Shown here in pieces: positions 53,631 through 62,964 of a DNA stretch of 64,000 nucleotides. Position 1 is the stretch's first letter, and every line of letters begins with the position of its first letter. The notes beneath the pieces are model-generated. The model was not told the origin of the DNA. It worked only from the letters and a program-made list of their open reading frames with translations, and did no database searches. The DNA lies in contig CANLZI010000001.1 of the NCBI GenBank assembly GCA_947495555.1, positions 2,022,861 to 2,086,860 on the forward strand, in the 5' to 3' direction. This stretch comes from an uncultured Erythrobacter sp. Its GTDB lineage: Bacteria > Pseudomonadota > Alphaproteobacteria > Sphingomonadales > Sphingomonadaceae. The position numbers were made by a program, and so were the translations under genes.

Positions 53631-54719
53631 TTAGGGCTCTGTCCGCACAATCGATCTCAGCCAGCGCGCAACAGGTTGAATGAATAAGTCGCGATTGCGC
53701 TGTCCATCGGCAAATGAATATGCCTGGTACATGTCTTGGTAAATCGCCAATCCATGGCCAGCCTTGGGAATCTCCAACCAAGTTGCTGAACCGGGCCGCA
53801 GGCGATTGACTGTATCGACGATTGTCCGGTGTCCATGTCGGCCCTCAAACTGTTCGTATTCCCCGAAAACCACCATAATCGGCGCTTCAATTTCCGCCCA
53901 AGTGGCCAACCAGTTCTGTTCCGCTGCTTGCCAATGCCATGCATGGGGCCTGCCATAATGCGGTTGTGCATCGGTCCCGCGTAAGGATTCCCAAACTCCC
54001 TTTAGATGCGGGTGCATTTCTTCGATCTGTTGCGGTGTTTTCTTTTGGTGGAGATAGAGTTGATGAAATTCGATGCGCCGCCGCATTTCCCGATCGACAT
54101 TGGCCGGGTCCAGATCTGGCTGACGTTCAAGCTGGATCCGATCAAACCGAACCATCCGTTCAAAATAGGTTAGCGCCCCAGCTCCTTGGGTAATCACTCC
54201 TGAGACATCGAAGCCTTGTGCAACCAGTGGCGCGGTTGTCGAACCTAAGCTGCTACCGAACACCACGACATTTGTAGGATCGACCCATGGATGATCGCTC
54301 AACTGTTCCAAGGCTTGGCGATAATGGCGCACCTCGGTTTCGTAATCGAGTTGGTCGCACCCGGGGCCTTCGCTCGCTCCATCGCCCGATCGATCAACCC
54401 GGATCAGTGCATAGCCTGCCGCCAATGCCAATTCTTCGGCCTGACTCATGCGCCCCTCTCTTGGAGCAATTGAGCCGCAAGACACCCATTGGGTCAGGAA
54501 AAGCGTGGGAAGTGGCGCTGAGCTGCCAGTTGGTCGAGTGACGAAAGCGCTGAGCGTCAGACCTTCGCTGGTGGCGACAGAGGCTTGGCTGTGCTCCAGC
54601 GGTGGGGCAGCGATTGGGGCAGGGGCGCTTTGCGCGGATGCAATGCTGCCGGTGGACGCCAGGGCGATCCCCAATCCAGCGAAAACAAAGCGAGCGAGCG
54701 TGTTTGTCAGAATAGTCAT
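53631..54719 (-). CDS. Secreted alpha/beta hydrolase
   Basis: 362 residues with a signal peptide (cleavage near SIASAQS), so periplasmic or exported. The nucleophile elbow is VVFGSSLGSTTA, the oxyanion stretch LFLTQWVSCGS, and the acid and histidine regions are IMVVFGEYEQFEG and PKAGHGLAIYQDM. The fold suggests a serine hydrolase such as an acyl-peptidase or esterase; the substrate is unknown. It lies 59 bases downstream of the LytTR gene on the same strand, which may control it. Confidence 0.87.
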   Translation of the reverse strand: MTILTNTLARFVFAGLGIALASTGSIASAQSAPAPIAAPPLEHSQASVATSEGLTLSAFVTRPTGSSAPLPTLFLTQWVSCGSIAPREGRMSQAEELALAAGYALIRVDRSGDGASEGPGCDQLDYETEVRHYRQALEQLSDHPWVDPTNVVVFGSSLGSTTAPLVAQGFDVSGVITQGAGALTYFERMVRFDRIQLERQPDLDPANVDREMRRRIEFHQLYLHQKKTPQQIEEMHPHLKGVWESLRGTDAQPHYGRPHAWHWQAAEQNWLATWAEIEAPIMVVFGEYEQFEGRHGHRTIVDTVNRLRPGSATWLEIPKAGHGLAIYQDMYQAYSFADGQRNRDLFIQPVARWLRSIVRTEP

Positions 54720-54778
54720 TTGTCCAATCTGCAGCCAGGGTTGGGAAATGACAGTCTTGTGGGACGAAGGGATGAAAT

Positions 54779-55468
54779 TCAGGCCGCGCTGACCTTGCTT
54801 CGGTAAGCGTTACCCAAAGGCAGTCGGTCACCCGATCTCAATAGAACCGACGATTTTTCGACATTCACGATATTGTGCCGATCAACCGCATAGGACCGAT
54901 GAATTCGGACCCAGTCTTCTTTGCTTTGATCAATCCATTCAGAAAGTGTGGATCGAACCAGCTTGGGCTGAGAACCTTTTGCATAAAGCTCAACATAGTT
55001 TCCGGCAGCTCGCGCCCAATAAAATACATTGCCAGCAGCAATTGGTTCGCCTTGCGTAGCTGCCTTGGGTGCGTTGTTTCGAACAACCCGCTTTCGGCGA
55101 TAAAGTTCGATGGCAACCAGCGCGATGACGGCCAATAACAAGGCTGGAAGGCGCCGTGCCAGTTCAAAGCTGCTGGGCCATTGCAGGTCGAACATTGAGC
55201 CCAAACCCAATGATGCAAGGCCCGCAGCTGCCAAGACTAAGGCTGTTTGCCTCCAATTGTTCATAGTCCTGCCGATTTCGATCGCGACGGCCCAAGGGGC
55301 CAGATTGATAACACCCCAGGAAAAGGCCTCGGCAATCGTTGCCGGATTGCCGGCACTATATCGGTAGGCGAGACAGTATAGACCGCTGCCAATCACCGTC
55401 GCGCCTACAATGATGGCCAACCGTAACGAAATGGGAAGCTGGTGATAGCGGGCAAGCATATGGGTCAT
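54779..55468 (-). CDS. Membrane-bound LytTR transcriptional regulator
   Basis: 229 residues. About four membrane helices fill the first ~120 residues (LAIIVGATVIGSGLYCLAY, AFSWGVINLAPWAVAIEIG, TALVLAAAGLASLGLGSMF, LPALLLAVIALVAIELYRR). The C-terminal ~95 residues are a LytTR DNA-binding domain: FYWARAAGNYVELYAKG, LVRSTLSEWIDQ and WVRIHRSYAVDRHNIVNVEK. It should sense a membrane or external signal and regulate nearby genes, perhaps the hydrolase downstream, but its targets are not known. Confidence 0.9.
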   Translation of the reverse strand: MTHMLARYHQLPISLRLAIIVGATVIGSGLYCLAYRYSAGNPATIAEAFSWGVINLAPWAVAIEIGRTMNNWRQTALVLAAAGLASLGLGSMFDLQWPSSFELARRLPALLLAVIALVAIELYRRKRVVRNNAPKAATQGEPIAAGNVFYWARAAGNYVELYAKGSQPKLVRSTLSEWIDQSKEDWVRIHRSYAVDRHNIVNVEKSSVLLRSGDRLPLGNAYRSKVSAA

Positions 55469-55524
55469 GTCGCCACCATAACATGCGCTGGCGATCTGTT
55501 TGCAAGCTGTGTTGTGGCCACGCG

Positions 55525-55557
55525 AAAAAACACCCGAGGTGTTGCCACCCCGGGTGT
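55525..55557 (-). terminator. Terminator of ctrA
   Basis: On the minus strand ACACCCG-g-GGTG-gcaa-CACC-t-CGGGTGT is followed by TTTTTT. The stem has one mismatch and a 4-base loop. It lies 32 bases after the ctrA stop and before the LytTR gene. Confidence 0.9.
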
Positions 55558-55588
55558 CTATAATCTCGATAAAACCAGTTAGGTCAGA

Positions 55589-56284
55589 TTAGGCAGCTTC
55601 GGCCTTTTCTTCTGGGTCACGCAGAACATATCCGCGGCCCCAAACGGTCTCGATGTAGTTTTCGCCGCCACATGCCAGGCTGAGCTTTTTGCGCAGCTTG
55701 CAGATAAAGACGTCGATGATCTTGAGTTCCGGCTCGTCCATCCCGCCATACAGGTGGTTAAGGAACATTTCCTTGGTGAGCGTGGTGCCTTTGCGCAGGC
55801 TGAGCAGTTCCAGCATGGCGTATTCTTTGCCGGTCAGGTGAACCCGAGCGCCGTCGACTTCAACCGTCTTGGCATCAAGGTTTACCGCCAGTTTGCCGGT
55901 ACGGATGATCGATTGGCTGTGGCCTTTCGAACGACGCACAACGGCGTGGATGCGGGCAACCAGCTCTTCACGATGGAAGGGCTTGGTGACGTAATCATCA
56001 GCACCAAAGCCAAAGCTGCGAATCTTGCTGTCCATTTCCGCAATACCGGAAAGGATCAGAACCGGCGTTTGCACCTTGGCAACGCGCAGTTTCTTTAGCA
56101 CGTCATATCCGTGCATGTCCGGCAGGTTCAAATCCAGCAGGATAATATCGTAATCATATAGCTTGCCCAGGTCCAAGCCTTCTTCGCCTAGGTCGGTCGA
56201 ATAGACATTAAAGCCCTCGGTCGTGAGCATAAGCTCAATCGCCTTAGAAGTTGTCGGTTCGTCCTCAATCAACAGCACGCGCAT
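55589..56284 (-). CDS. ctrA: Cell-cycle response regulator CtrA
   Basis: 231 residues: a receiver domain with acidic pair IEDE, phosphorylated D51 ([14 protein letters not shown]) and [13 protein letters not shown], then an OmpR/PhoB winged helix ([55 protein letters not shown]). This sequence is close to the Caulobacter master regulator of cell cycle and motility genes. The upstream 240 bases have a CtrA-box-like site and two GANTC sites, so autoregulation and methylation control are plausible. A strong terminator follows. Confidence 0.95.
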   Translation of the reverse strand: MRVLLIEDEPTTSKAIELMLTTEGFNVYSTDLGEEGLDLGKLYDYDIILLDLNLPDMHGYDVLKKLRVAKVQTPVLILSGIAEMDSKIRSFGFGADDYVTKPFHREELVARIHAVVRRSKGHSQSIIRTGKLAVNLDAKTVEVDGARVHLTGKEYAMLELLSLRKGTTLTKEMFLNHLYGGMDEPELKIIDVFICKLRKKLSLACGGENYIETVWGRGYVLRDPEEKAEAA

Positions 56285-56373
56285 GGGTAATCCCCTCTTG
56301 CCCCAGTCCGTCGGTAACTACTCGTCAAGAGAAGTTGCCATGTATTAACCACACAAGGTCTGAACGGAAAAGG

Positions 56374-56388
56374 TTAATTTTGCGTAAA
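56374..56388 (-). promoter_or_regulatory. CtrA box in the ctrA leader
   Basis: On the minus strand TTTACGCAAAATTAA reads TTTA-N7-TTAA, followed by CC; the CtrA consensus is TTAA-N7-TTAAC, so only one base differs. It is 90 bases before the ctrA ATG. A further TTAA half-site lies at 56345-56348. Confidence 0.65.
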
Positions 56389-56403
56389 CCCGCACAACTC
56401 CAC

Positions 56404-56425
56404 GAGTCGCGTGCCCTTGTGAGTC
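56404..56425. promoter_or_regulatory. Two GANTC methylation sites in the ctrA leader
   Basis: GAGTC occurs at 56404-56408 and 56421-56425. GANTC is the target of the CcrM adenine methylase of alphaproteobacteria; in Caulobacter such a site in the ctrA promoter links its transcription to the replication state. Two sites within 22 bases in this leader is more than chance would normally place there, but their role here is inferred. Confidence 0.5.
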
Positions 56426-56524
56426 ATATGCGCAACAGGTGCCGGTGTGGATATTAACGTGTTTGCACCCAAAGGTTATCAGGTGGAATGCAGAGCCGGT
56501 GGGGGCGGTTGCGAAAAATTCGCT

Positions 56525-58018
56525 TCACCCCAAACTGTCCAGCTTCTTTTGCCGGCGCCGCTGCGCTGAAGAGCCCAAACCGATGGCCTCACGGTATTTC
56601 GCCACGGTGCGGCGGGCCAGATCGAACCCTTCGTCCTTCAATATATCGACCAATTTTTGATCAGACAGGATGGTCTTCACCGTTTCGGCATCAATCAACG
56701 CCTTGATCCGTGCTTTGATCGCTTCAGAGCTCGCCCCTTCGCCATCGGCCCCTTCGCCGGTCCGGCCAACTCCGCTGGTAAAGAAGTACTTCAATTCGAA
56801 CGAGCCACGATCGCAATGCAGGAATTTGTTGCTTGTCACCCGACTGATGGTGCTTTCGTGCATATCAATCGCGTCAGCCACTTCACGCAACGTCAGCGGT
56901 TTGAGTTCGGACACGCCGCGCCGGAAGAACCCATCCTGTCGTTTCACGATTTCTGCAGCGGTCTTCAAGATCGTCCGTTGGCGTTGATCCAGCGCCTTGA
57001 TCATCCAATGCGCGTCGTTCAGCTTTTCCTTGAGCCAGCTTTGCGCTTCCTTGTCAGGGCTGCCGTCTCGTAATTCGACATAATAGGACCGGTTAACGAT
57101 CAAGCGTGGCAATGTGTCTTGGTTAAGCTTGATATCCCACCCCCCATCATCGGTGCTGGCCAATAAGACATCGGGCACAATTGCTGCGGCGCTGCTCGAT
57201 CCATAGGCAAGGCCAGGCTTGGGATCATAGCTGCGCAATTCCGACAGCATGTCAGCGAAGTCTTCATCATCGACATCGCACATACGTTTCAACCGGGCGA
57301 ATTCGCCGCGCGCGATCAACTCCAGATGCTCGATCAGGCGTGCCATGCAAGGATCATAACGGTCCGCCTCGCGCGCCTGTATGGCCAAGCATTCGCTCAA
57401 TGATCGGGCGCCAACACCGCTCGGCTCAAGCGATTGCACCAGTTTGAGCGCTTTTTCTGTCTCCTTCTGGCTGACCCCCAGATCCTGCGTCACTTCCCTA
57501 AGGTCAAATGTCAGATAGCCGGCTTCGTCCAACAGGCCGATCAAATGGCGCGCAATGAAATCCTCTCGCTGATCGCTGACCAGAGTTCCAATCTGCTGCC
57601 CCAAATGTTCGGCCAGAGTGATCTCGCCCGTTCCGCGCTCTTCGATCGAAGGAAAGTCCGAGAAATCGGCTGCATGCGCGCCCGCTGCTCCCCAATCGCC
57701 ATCGCCCGTGTCGCGGTCCCGGTCGATGCTGGATATCTCAATGTCGAGCGGCTTGTCCGTCTCGCCCTGGGTCTGCGCCATCAATTGGTCAGAGGTAAAC
57801 TCCTCACGCGGGATGTCGTCCGGCTCGCCGTTATCGGGGCCGCTATCTTCGCGCGACACATTGCCCACTTCCAACAAAGGATTGGTCTCTAGCGCGTCTC
57901 CGATAAAGGCCTCAATCTCAAGATTGGATAGCGCAAGCAGCTTGATCGCCTGCTGCAATTGCGGCGTCATAACCAGCGATTGGGACTGCCTGAGGTCTAA
58001 CCTTGGACCCAGCGCCAT
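56525..58018 (-). CDS. rpoN: RNA polymerase sigma-54 factor
   Basis: 497 residues. The N-terminal region I starts LDLRQSQSLVMTPQLQQAIKLL (activator contact), an acidic region II follows, then the core-binding domain and the DNA-binding helix (TLREVADAIDMHESTISRV). The C-terminal RpoN box is ARRTVAKYREAIGL. It should transcribe glnK-amtB from the -24/-12 promoter found at 8.5 kb. It lies 20 bases after lptB on the same strand. Confidence 0.97.
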   Translation of the reverse strand: MALGPRLDLRQSQSLVMTPQLQQAIKLLALSNLEIEAFIGDALETNPLLEVGNVSREDSGPDNGEPDDIPREEFTSDQLMAQTQGETDKPLDIEISSIDRDRDTGDGDWGAAGAHAADFSDFPSIEERGTGEITLAEHLGQQIGTLVSDQREDFIARHLIGLLDEAGYLTFDLREVTQDLGVSQKETEKALKLVQSLEPSGVGARSLSECLAIQAREADRYDPCMARLIEHLELIARGEFARLKRMCDVDDEDFADMLSELRSYDPKPGLAYGSSSAAAIVPDVLLASTDDGGWDIKLNQDTLPRLIVNRSYYVELRDGSPDKEAQSWLKEKLNDAHWMIKALDQRQRTILKTAAEIVKRQDGFFRRGVSELKPLTLREVADAIDMHESTISRVTSNKFLHCDRGSFELKYFFTSGVGRTGEGADGEGASSEAIKARIKALIDAETVKTILSDQKLVDILKDEGFDLARRTVAKYREAIGLGSSAQRRRQKKLDSLG

Positions 58019-58038
58019 GGCTTATGTCCTGTCCCGGC

Positions 58039-58845
58039 TCACAAGGTGAAGCCTTCGCCAAGATACAACCGGCGTACATTTTCGTCCGCGACCAGATCCT
58101 GCGGTGATCCAGAGAACAAGACTTGCCCGCCATAGATAATGCAGGCGCGATCAACGATATCCAGGGTCTCACGCACATTGTGATCGGTGATCAACACGCC
58201 AATGCCGCGCCGCTTCAGGTCTTTGACCAAATCGCGAATGTCGCTGATCGACAGCGGATCAATGCCCGCAAAGGGTTCATCCAGCAGCATGATCGAAGGC
58301 TTGGCCGCCAAAGCGCGGGCGATCTCGCACCGCCGCCGTTCACCGCCGGACAAGGCCATGGCCGGGCTTTCGCGCAGTGCGGTCAGACCAAATTCGTCCA
58401 ACAGACGCTCCAATTCGGCGCTGCGGGTTTCGCTCTCCGGCTCCACCAATTCCAGCACCGAGTTGATGTTTTGTTCAACCGTCATGCCGCGAAAAATGCT
58501 GGTTTCCTGCGGCAAATATCCCAGCCCCAGGATCGCGCGGCGATACATCGGCAGCTTGGTAACGTCTTCACCGTCCATCAAAATACGGCCAGCATCAGGG
58601 CGGACCAAGCCCATGATGGAATAAAAACAAGTCGTCTTTCCGGCGCCGTTGGGGCCTAACAGACCCAGCACTTCACCCTTTCCTACCGACAGTGAAATGT
58701 CGGTCAAAATGGCGCGCTTGTCATAGCTTTTGGCGATTGAGACGACTTCCAGGCCATCCGATGTCAGACCGTCATCAGGCTGGGCGTCGGCTGGATTGGA
58801 GGCCGGTTCGACCGCATCGTCAGCAAAAGTCTCTGTATCGCTCAT
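58039..58845 (-). CDS. lptB: LPS export ABC transporter ATP-binding protein
   Basis: The ATPase of the LptB2FG complex, which pulls lipopolysaccharide (or the analogous envelope lipid) from the inner membrane. Walker A is LGPNGAGKTTCFYSIMG, the signature LSGGERRRCEIARAL and Walker B IMLLDEPFAGIDP. The acidic N-terminal ~30 residues are an extension. lptC and lptA, often directly upstream, are missing; a divergent gene starts 180 bases away instead. Confidence 0.95.
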   Translation of the reverse strand: MSDTETFADDAVEPASNPADAQPDDGLTSDGLEVVSIAKSYDKRAILTDISLSVGKGEVLGLLGPNGAGKTTCFYSIMGLVRPDAGRILMDGEDVTKLPMYRRAILGLGYLPQETSIFRGMTVEQNINSVLELVEPESETRSAELERLLDEFGLTALRESPAMALSGGERRRCEIARALAAKPSIMLLDEPFAGIDPLSISDIRDLVKDLKRRGIGVLITDHNVRETLDIVDRACIIYGGQVLFSGSPQDLVADENVRRLYLGEGFTL

Positions 58846-59024
58846 GCAAGGGTTTTAGCAGCCCAATCCCGCCAGAAAAGCCCCAATCGCGAATTTGGCA
58901 GGATTTATGCATGGCGTTGTTTGGCGTAAGCTTTGGCGCGCGGTGTGTAATATAGTTACTGTGCTTGCAACATTGGCCTTGTTTTGGAATACTCTGATCA
59001 GAGGGACTCGGGGGAAAATTGCAA

Positions 59025-59393
59025 ATGAACGACGTAATGTCGCAACAACAAGAGGAATATGCGCGGCGCCGTGACTGGCGCAAAAGCATGAGCGACAATG
59101 TCGCCTACGCATTGCTAGTCTATACAGCACTGCAGATTTTTGTGACCGTAGCAGCGATGAAATCGGGAATGGATTCGATCCTTCCCTATTTGGCGTTGGT
59201 CGTACTGGTGGCGGGTATCATTCCGGCTTGCCGCTGGTTTGAACGGCGCTGGCGTGACCTCAGCGATGACGAGGCGCACGATCCAGCGCTGGCCGGAGCC
59301 TTCCGCAAAGATCTGTTGAAGCTATGGGTGTTGGCGGTAGGGCTACCGTTCCTGCTGACCGGCTGCTTCAAGGCGATTACGGCCATTTTCTGA
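59025..59393 (+). CDS. Small membrane protein of unknown function
   Basis: 122 residues. After a basic, polar N-terminus (QQEEYARRRDWRKSMS), two membrane helices close together (NVAYALLVYTALQIFVTVAAM and LPYLALVVLVAGIIPA), then a charged loop and a final helix (WVLAVGLPFLLTGCFKAITAIF). I do not recognise a family. The ATG at 59025 is preferred to a TTG at 59019. Divergent from lptB. Confidence 0.7.
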   Translation: MNDVMSQQQEEYARRRDWRKSMSDNVAYALLVYTALQIFVTVAAMKSGMDSILPYLALVVLVAGIIPACRWFERRWRDLSDDEAHDPALAGAFRKDLLKLWVLAVGLPFLLTGCFKAITAIF

Positions 59394-59483
59394 CCCTGCT
59401 TCGGGAACCGCCCGACGCTTTCATACGCTGATTGAGCAATGGGCCGCAGATATTGGTGCGGTTGTTGTCAGGGGTATGTAATT

Positions 59484-60905
59484 TTGGGCAGCCAATTAAA
59501 GGCATTGAACAGTTTTCTGATGGGCGTGTCTGCATGCTTGCTGCTTGCATTCTCAGCACCTGCGCATGCCTTGCTGCCTGACGTCCCGGCAGGCGATGAA
59601 ACGGTAGCCAGCACCGGCACAGATCAATCCATCCAAACCTCCCCCGCCGAAGATATGGATGACCGAATTGCCCAACGCATTCGTGACATTTTCGGTGAAT
59701 TGCCGGCGTTTGACGATGTGGAAGTTCAGGTCAGCAAAGGCGTGGTCGATCTGTCCGGCACTGTGCCCGATGCCGCCGCGATTGACCGAGCGGCCAACAT
59801 CGCTGGCCGGGTTTCTGGCGTTGTCACGGTCGAAAACGCCCTGGAACGCGATCTGTCGGTTCAGGAAAACCTGTCAGTCCTAGGGCGAATGTCCGAATTC
59901 GCATCTGACTTCCTCGGCTTTCTGCCATTGCTCCTCGTCGCAGCGCTGGTGGCCGCCGCAATCGGCGCCGCAGGCTATCTGATTGCCGGCTTTGCCAGTC
60001 TTTGGAATTGGATCGCTCCCAATCGTTTTCTGGCTGATCTGGTGCGCAGCGCGATCCGGTTTGTGTTCGTGATTGGCGGTGTGGTGATCGCGTTGGACAT
60101 GATCGGTGCAGGGGCATTGCTTGGAGCCGTTTTGGGCGGCGCCGGGGTTATCGGCATCGCGCTGGGCTTTGCAATGCGCGACACGATCGAGAATTATGTC
60201 GCGTCGCTGATGCTCAGTTTGCGGCAACCCTTTCGGGCCAATGATCACGTATTGATCAATGATCAGGAAGGACGGGTCATTCGCCTGACCAGCCGTGCGA
60301 CCGTGTTGATGACGCTGGATGGAAACCATCTGCGCATACCCAACAGCCAGGTCTTCAAAGCGGTAATTCTTAATTTCACCCGCAATCCCCAGCGGCGCTT
60401 TGCCTTTGAGTTGGGCATTGATGCTGATGATGACCCCCGCGCCGCCATGAGTTTGGGCAGCCAAGTGTTGTTGGATCTGCCTTTCGTGCTGGATGATCCA
60501 GAACCGTCAGCTCGGGTCGAGCGCGTGGGTGATTCGAATATCGCGATTAGTTTTCTGGGTTGGGTCGATCAAACGAATGCAGATTGGAGCAAGTCCCGGA
60601 GCCTGGCCATCGCTGCGGTTAAGCAGGCTTTGGAAGAGGCTGGTTTTGCTTTGCCCGAGCCGATCTATCGCTTGCGCTTTGACGGCCGGACCGATCCTTT
60701 GCCGATCGGGCGTTCGAGGGCACCTAGACAAGCTGATGCCCCTGCTCCGGAACCTGCACCAAAGAAGGTCTCACCAAGCACGGCGGGAACGGATGCGGAT
60801 GATGTCCGGCCAGAAAGCGAAATTTCCGATATGGTCGATAACGAGCGCCAGACTGACGCAGAGCAAGCCGACGATTTGCTCGATGACACCCGACCAGTAG
60901 AGTAG
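59484..60905 (+). CDS. Mechanosensitive channel with N-terminal BON domain
   Basis: About 473 residues. A signal peptide (ending SAPAHA) leads to a periplasmic BON domain (about residues 60-125: DDVEVQVSKGVVDLSGTVPD and ANIAGRVSGVVTVENALE), then two to three membrane helices and an MscS core (GAVLGGAGVIGIALGFAMRDTIENYVASLML, FRANDHVLIN, GNHLRIPNSQVF). A low-complexity acidic C-terminal tail of about 70 residues follows. BON domains bind phospholipid, so it may tie channel gating to the membrane or periplasm. The TTG at 59484 with GGGG upstream is my start; ATG 59520 is an alternative. Confidence 0.85.
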   Translation: MGSQLKALNSFLMGVSACLLLAFSAPAHALLPDVPAGDETVASTGTDQSIQTSPAEDMDDRIAQRIRDIFGELPAFDDVEVQVSKGVVDLSGTVPDAAAIDRAANIAGRVSGVVTVENALERDLSVQENLSVLGRMSEFASDFLGFLPLLLVAALVAAAIGAAGYLIAGFASLWNWIAPNRFLADLVRSAIRFVFVIGGVVIALDMIGAGALLGAVLGGAGVIGIALGFAMRDTIENYVASLMLSLRQPFRANDHVLINDQEGRVIRLTSRATVLMTLDGNHLRIPNSQVFKAVILNFTRNPQRRFAFELGIDADDDPRAAMSLGSQVLLDLPFVLDDPEPSARVERVGDSNIAISFLGWVDQTNADWSKSRSLAIAAVKQALEEAGFALPEPIYRLRFDGRTDPLPIGRSRAPRQADAPAPEPAPKKVSPSTAGTDADDVRPESEISDMVDNERQTDAEQADDLLDDTRPVE

Positions 60906-60961
60906 GTGACTAACGCTCGGCAGCGCCCCGCGCTTGAGTAGCCCTAGACACAGCCTACAAG

Positions 60962-61489
60962 CTAGGCCGCGCCGCGCTCGATCGCCTCGACAACCACCTG
61001 ACGGGCTTCTGCAGCATCGCCCCATTTGCCCACCCGGACCCACTTTTCAGGCTCAAGATCCTTATAATGGGTGAAGAAGTGCTCGATCTGCTGAAGGATG
61101 ATCGAGGGCAAGTCCTTCGTCTCACCAACATCAGAATAATAGGGGAAGGTCGTGTCCACCGGCACGCAAATCAGCTTTTCATCGCCGCCATGCTCGTCTT
61201 CCAGATTGAGCACGCCAATCGGGCGAGATCGCACCACGCAGCCAGCGATAAACGGGCTGCGCGCAATCACGAGCGCGTCCAGCGGATCGCCATCGGGTGA
61301 CAAGGTGTGCGGAATAAAGCCGTAATTGGCCGGATAGCGCATCGGCGTGTGCAGAATTCGGTCGACAAATAGCGCGCCTGATTCCTTGTCGAATTCATAC
61401 TTCACCGGTTCGCCGCCCGTGGGAACTTCGATGATGACATTCAAATCTTCAGGAGGATTGGTACCGGTGGAAATCTTGTCGATGCGCAT
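60962..61489 (-). CDS. ppa: Inorganic pyrophosphatase
   Basis: A family I soluble pyrophosphatase of 175 residues, which drives biosynthetic reactions by removing pyrophosphate. The active-site stretch YGFIPHTLSPDGDPLDALV carries the metal aspartates, with DEKLICVPVDTTFP following. Divergent from hisS, with a short 138-base gap; convergent with the channel gene. Confidence 0.96.
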   Translation of the reverse strand: MRIDKISTGTNPPEDLNVIIEVPTGGEPVKYEFDKESGALFVDRILHTPMRYPANYGFIPHTLSPDGDPLDALVIARSPFIAGCVVRSRPIGVLNLEDEHGGDEKLICVPVDTTFPYYSDVGETKDLPSIILQQIEHFFTHYKDLEPEKWVRVGKWGDAAEARQVVVEAIERGAA

Positions 61490-61627
61490 GGAGGAGCTTT
61501 CTGTTCAATAAAATCGATTCCGGTCGTCATGCCGGATTGATATTTGGCCCCTCTCCCAAGGTGTGAAGGCCCAATAGCGGGAGGAGCGGCATTGCGAAAG
61601 GGCTTCCTTGCCCCTAATCGCAGCGGA

Positions 61628-62959
61628 ATGAGCAAGAACACGCCAAAAGCCATCCGCGGCACGCAGGATATTTTCGGACCCGACGCCGAGGCATTTGCCT
61701 ATGTGGTTGAGACCTTTGAACGGGTCCGTAAGCTGTACCGGTTCCGCCGGATCGAAATGCCGGTGTTTGAAAAGACCGAAGTGTTTGCCCGCTCGCTGGG
61801 CGAAACCACCGATGTGGTGTCGAAGGAAATGTATTCCTTCGAAGATCGCGGCGGAGATTCGCTCACCCTTCGGCCCGAGTTTACCGCCGGAATTGCTCGC
61901 GCTTTTCTGACCAATGGTTGGCAGCAGCATGCACCACTGAAAGTTGGCACGCATGGCCCGCTGTTCCGGTACGAGCGTCCACAAAAGGGGCGCTATCGCC
62001 AGTTCCACCAGATCGATGCAGAAATCATTGGCGCGGCCGAACCGCAAGCCGATGTGGAGCTGCTCGCCATGGCCGATCAATTGCTCAAGGAATTGGGAAT
62101 TGAAGGCGTAACCTTGCACCTCAACACTTTGGGCGATGGAGAAAGCCGCGAGGCGTGGCGCGCTGCTCTGATCGACTATTTTCGCGGCGTGAAGGACCAG
62201 TTGAGCGAGGATTCGCAAGAGCGGCTGGAGAAAAATCCGCTCCGCATTCTCGACAGCAAGGATCGCCGCGACCAGCCATTCCTGCCCGATGCGCCCAAGA
62301 TTGATGCGTTCTTGTCCGACGAAGCGCGCGCGTTCTTCGAAGCGGTTACCAGCGGCTTGGACGCAGCTGGAGTGAAATGGGTGCGGGCCGAAAATCTGGT
62401 GCGGGGGCTCGATTACTACCGCCACACCGCATTTGAATTCATTCCCGAAGAAGGCTCTGCAGCTGCAGACGCACTGGGCGCACAAAGCACGGTGCTGGGC
62501 GGCGGTCGCTATGATGGTCTGATCGAAAATCTGGGCGGCGCTCCGACACCAGCTGTTGGCTGGGCTGCAGGTATCGAGCGGCTGGCTATGCTTGTCGGTG
62601 AGCTTGAGGCAGAGAATCTCGACGTCGCGATTATCCCGATGGGAGACGCGGCACTTGCTCTTTCTCAGTCGCTCGCGGCAGAGCTGCGCGCGGCGCATTA
62701 TTCCGTAGAAATACTGGCGACGGGCAAGGCGAAGAAGCGGATGGCCCGCGCAAATGAAGCGGGCGCAGCTGCTGCGTTGGTTATTGGCGATGATGAAATC
62801 GCGGAAGGAACTGTCCAGTTCAAGGATATGCAAAGCGGCGCACAGTCTGAACTCAGCCGCGAAGGGATCCTTGAGCCGCTGATGGAATTGACCACTGCTC
62901 GCGACATGGCATTCCTGGATGACGAGATCGCATCGCTAGCCGATCTGGCTGACGAGTAA
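61628..62959 (+). CDS. hisS: Histidine--tRNA ligase
   Basis: A class II synthetase. Motif order: [10 protein letters not shown], the [11 protein letters not shown] start of motif 1, [11 protein letters not shown], motif 2 [17 protein letters not shown], the histidine-specific [14 protein letters not shown] and motif 3 GWAAGIERL. The C-terminal anticodon-binding domain starts around [13 protein letters not shown]. The ATG at 61628 gives [11 protein letters not shown]; the track start at 61544 is not supported. prfA starts six bases after the stop. Confidence 0.96.
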   Translation: MSKNTPKAIRGTQDIFGPDAEAFAYVVETFERVRKLYRFRRIEMPVFEKTEVFARSLGETTDVVSKEMYSFEDRGGDSLTLRPEFTAGIARAFLTNGWQQHAPLKVGTHGPLFRYERPQKGRYRQFHQIDAEIIGAAEPQADVELLAMADQLLKELGIEGVTLHLNTLGDGESREAWRAALIDYFRGVKDQLSEDSQERLEKNPLRILDSKDRRDQPFLPDAPKIDAFLSDEARAFFEAVTSGLDAAGVKWVRAENLVRGLDYYRHTAFEFIPEEGSAAADALGAQSTVLGGGRYDGLIENLGGAPTPAVGWAAGIERLAMLVGELEAENLDVAIIPMGDAALALSQSLAAELRAAHYSVEILATGKAKKRMARANEAGAAAALVIGDDEIAEGTVQFKDMQSGAQSELSREGILEPLMELTTARDMAFLDDEIASLADLADE

Positions 62960-62964
62960 GCGAA

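Noticed and set aside
61505-62833. 442-codon ORF antisense to hisS
   Set aside because: hisS on the plus strand has every synthetase motif; the reverse ORF has no recognisable domain and is a frame shadow of codon bias.
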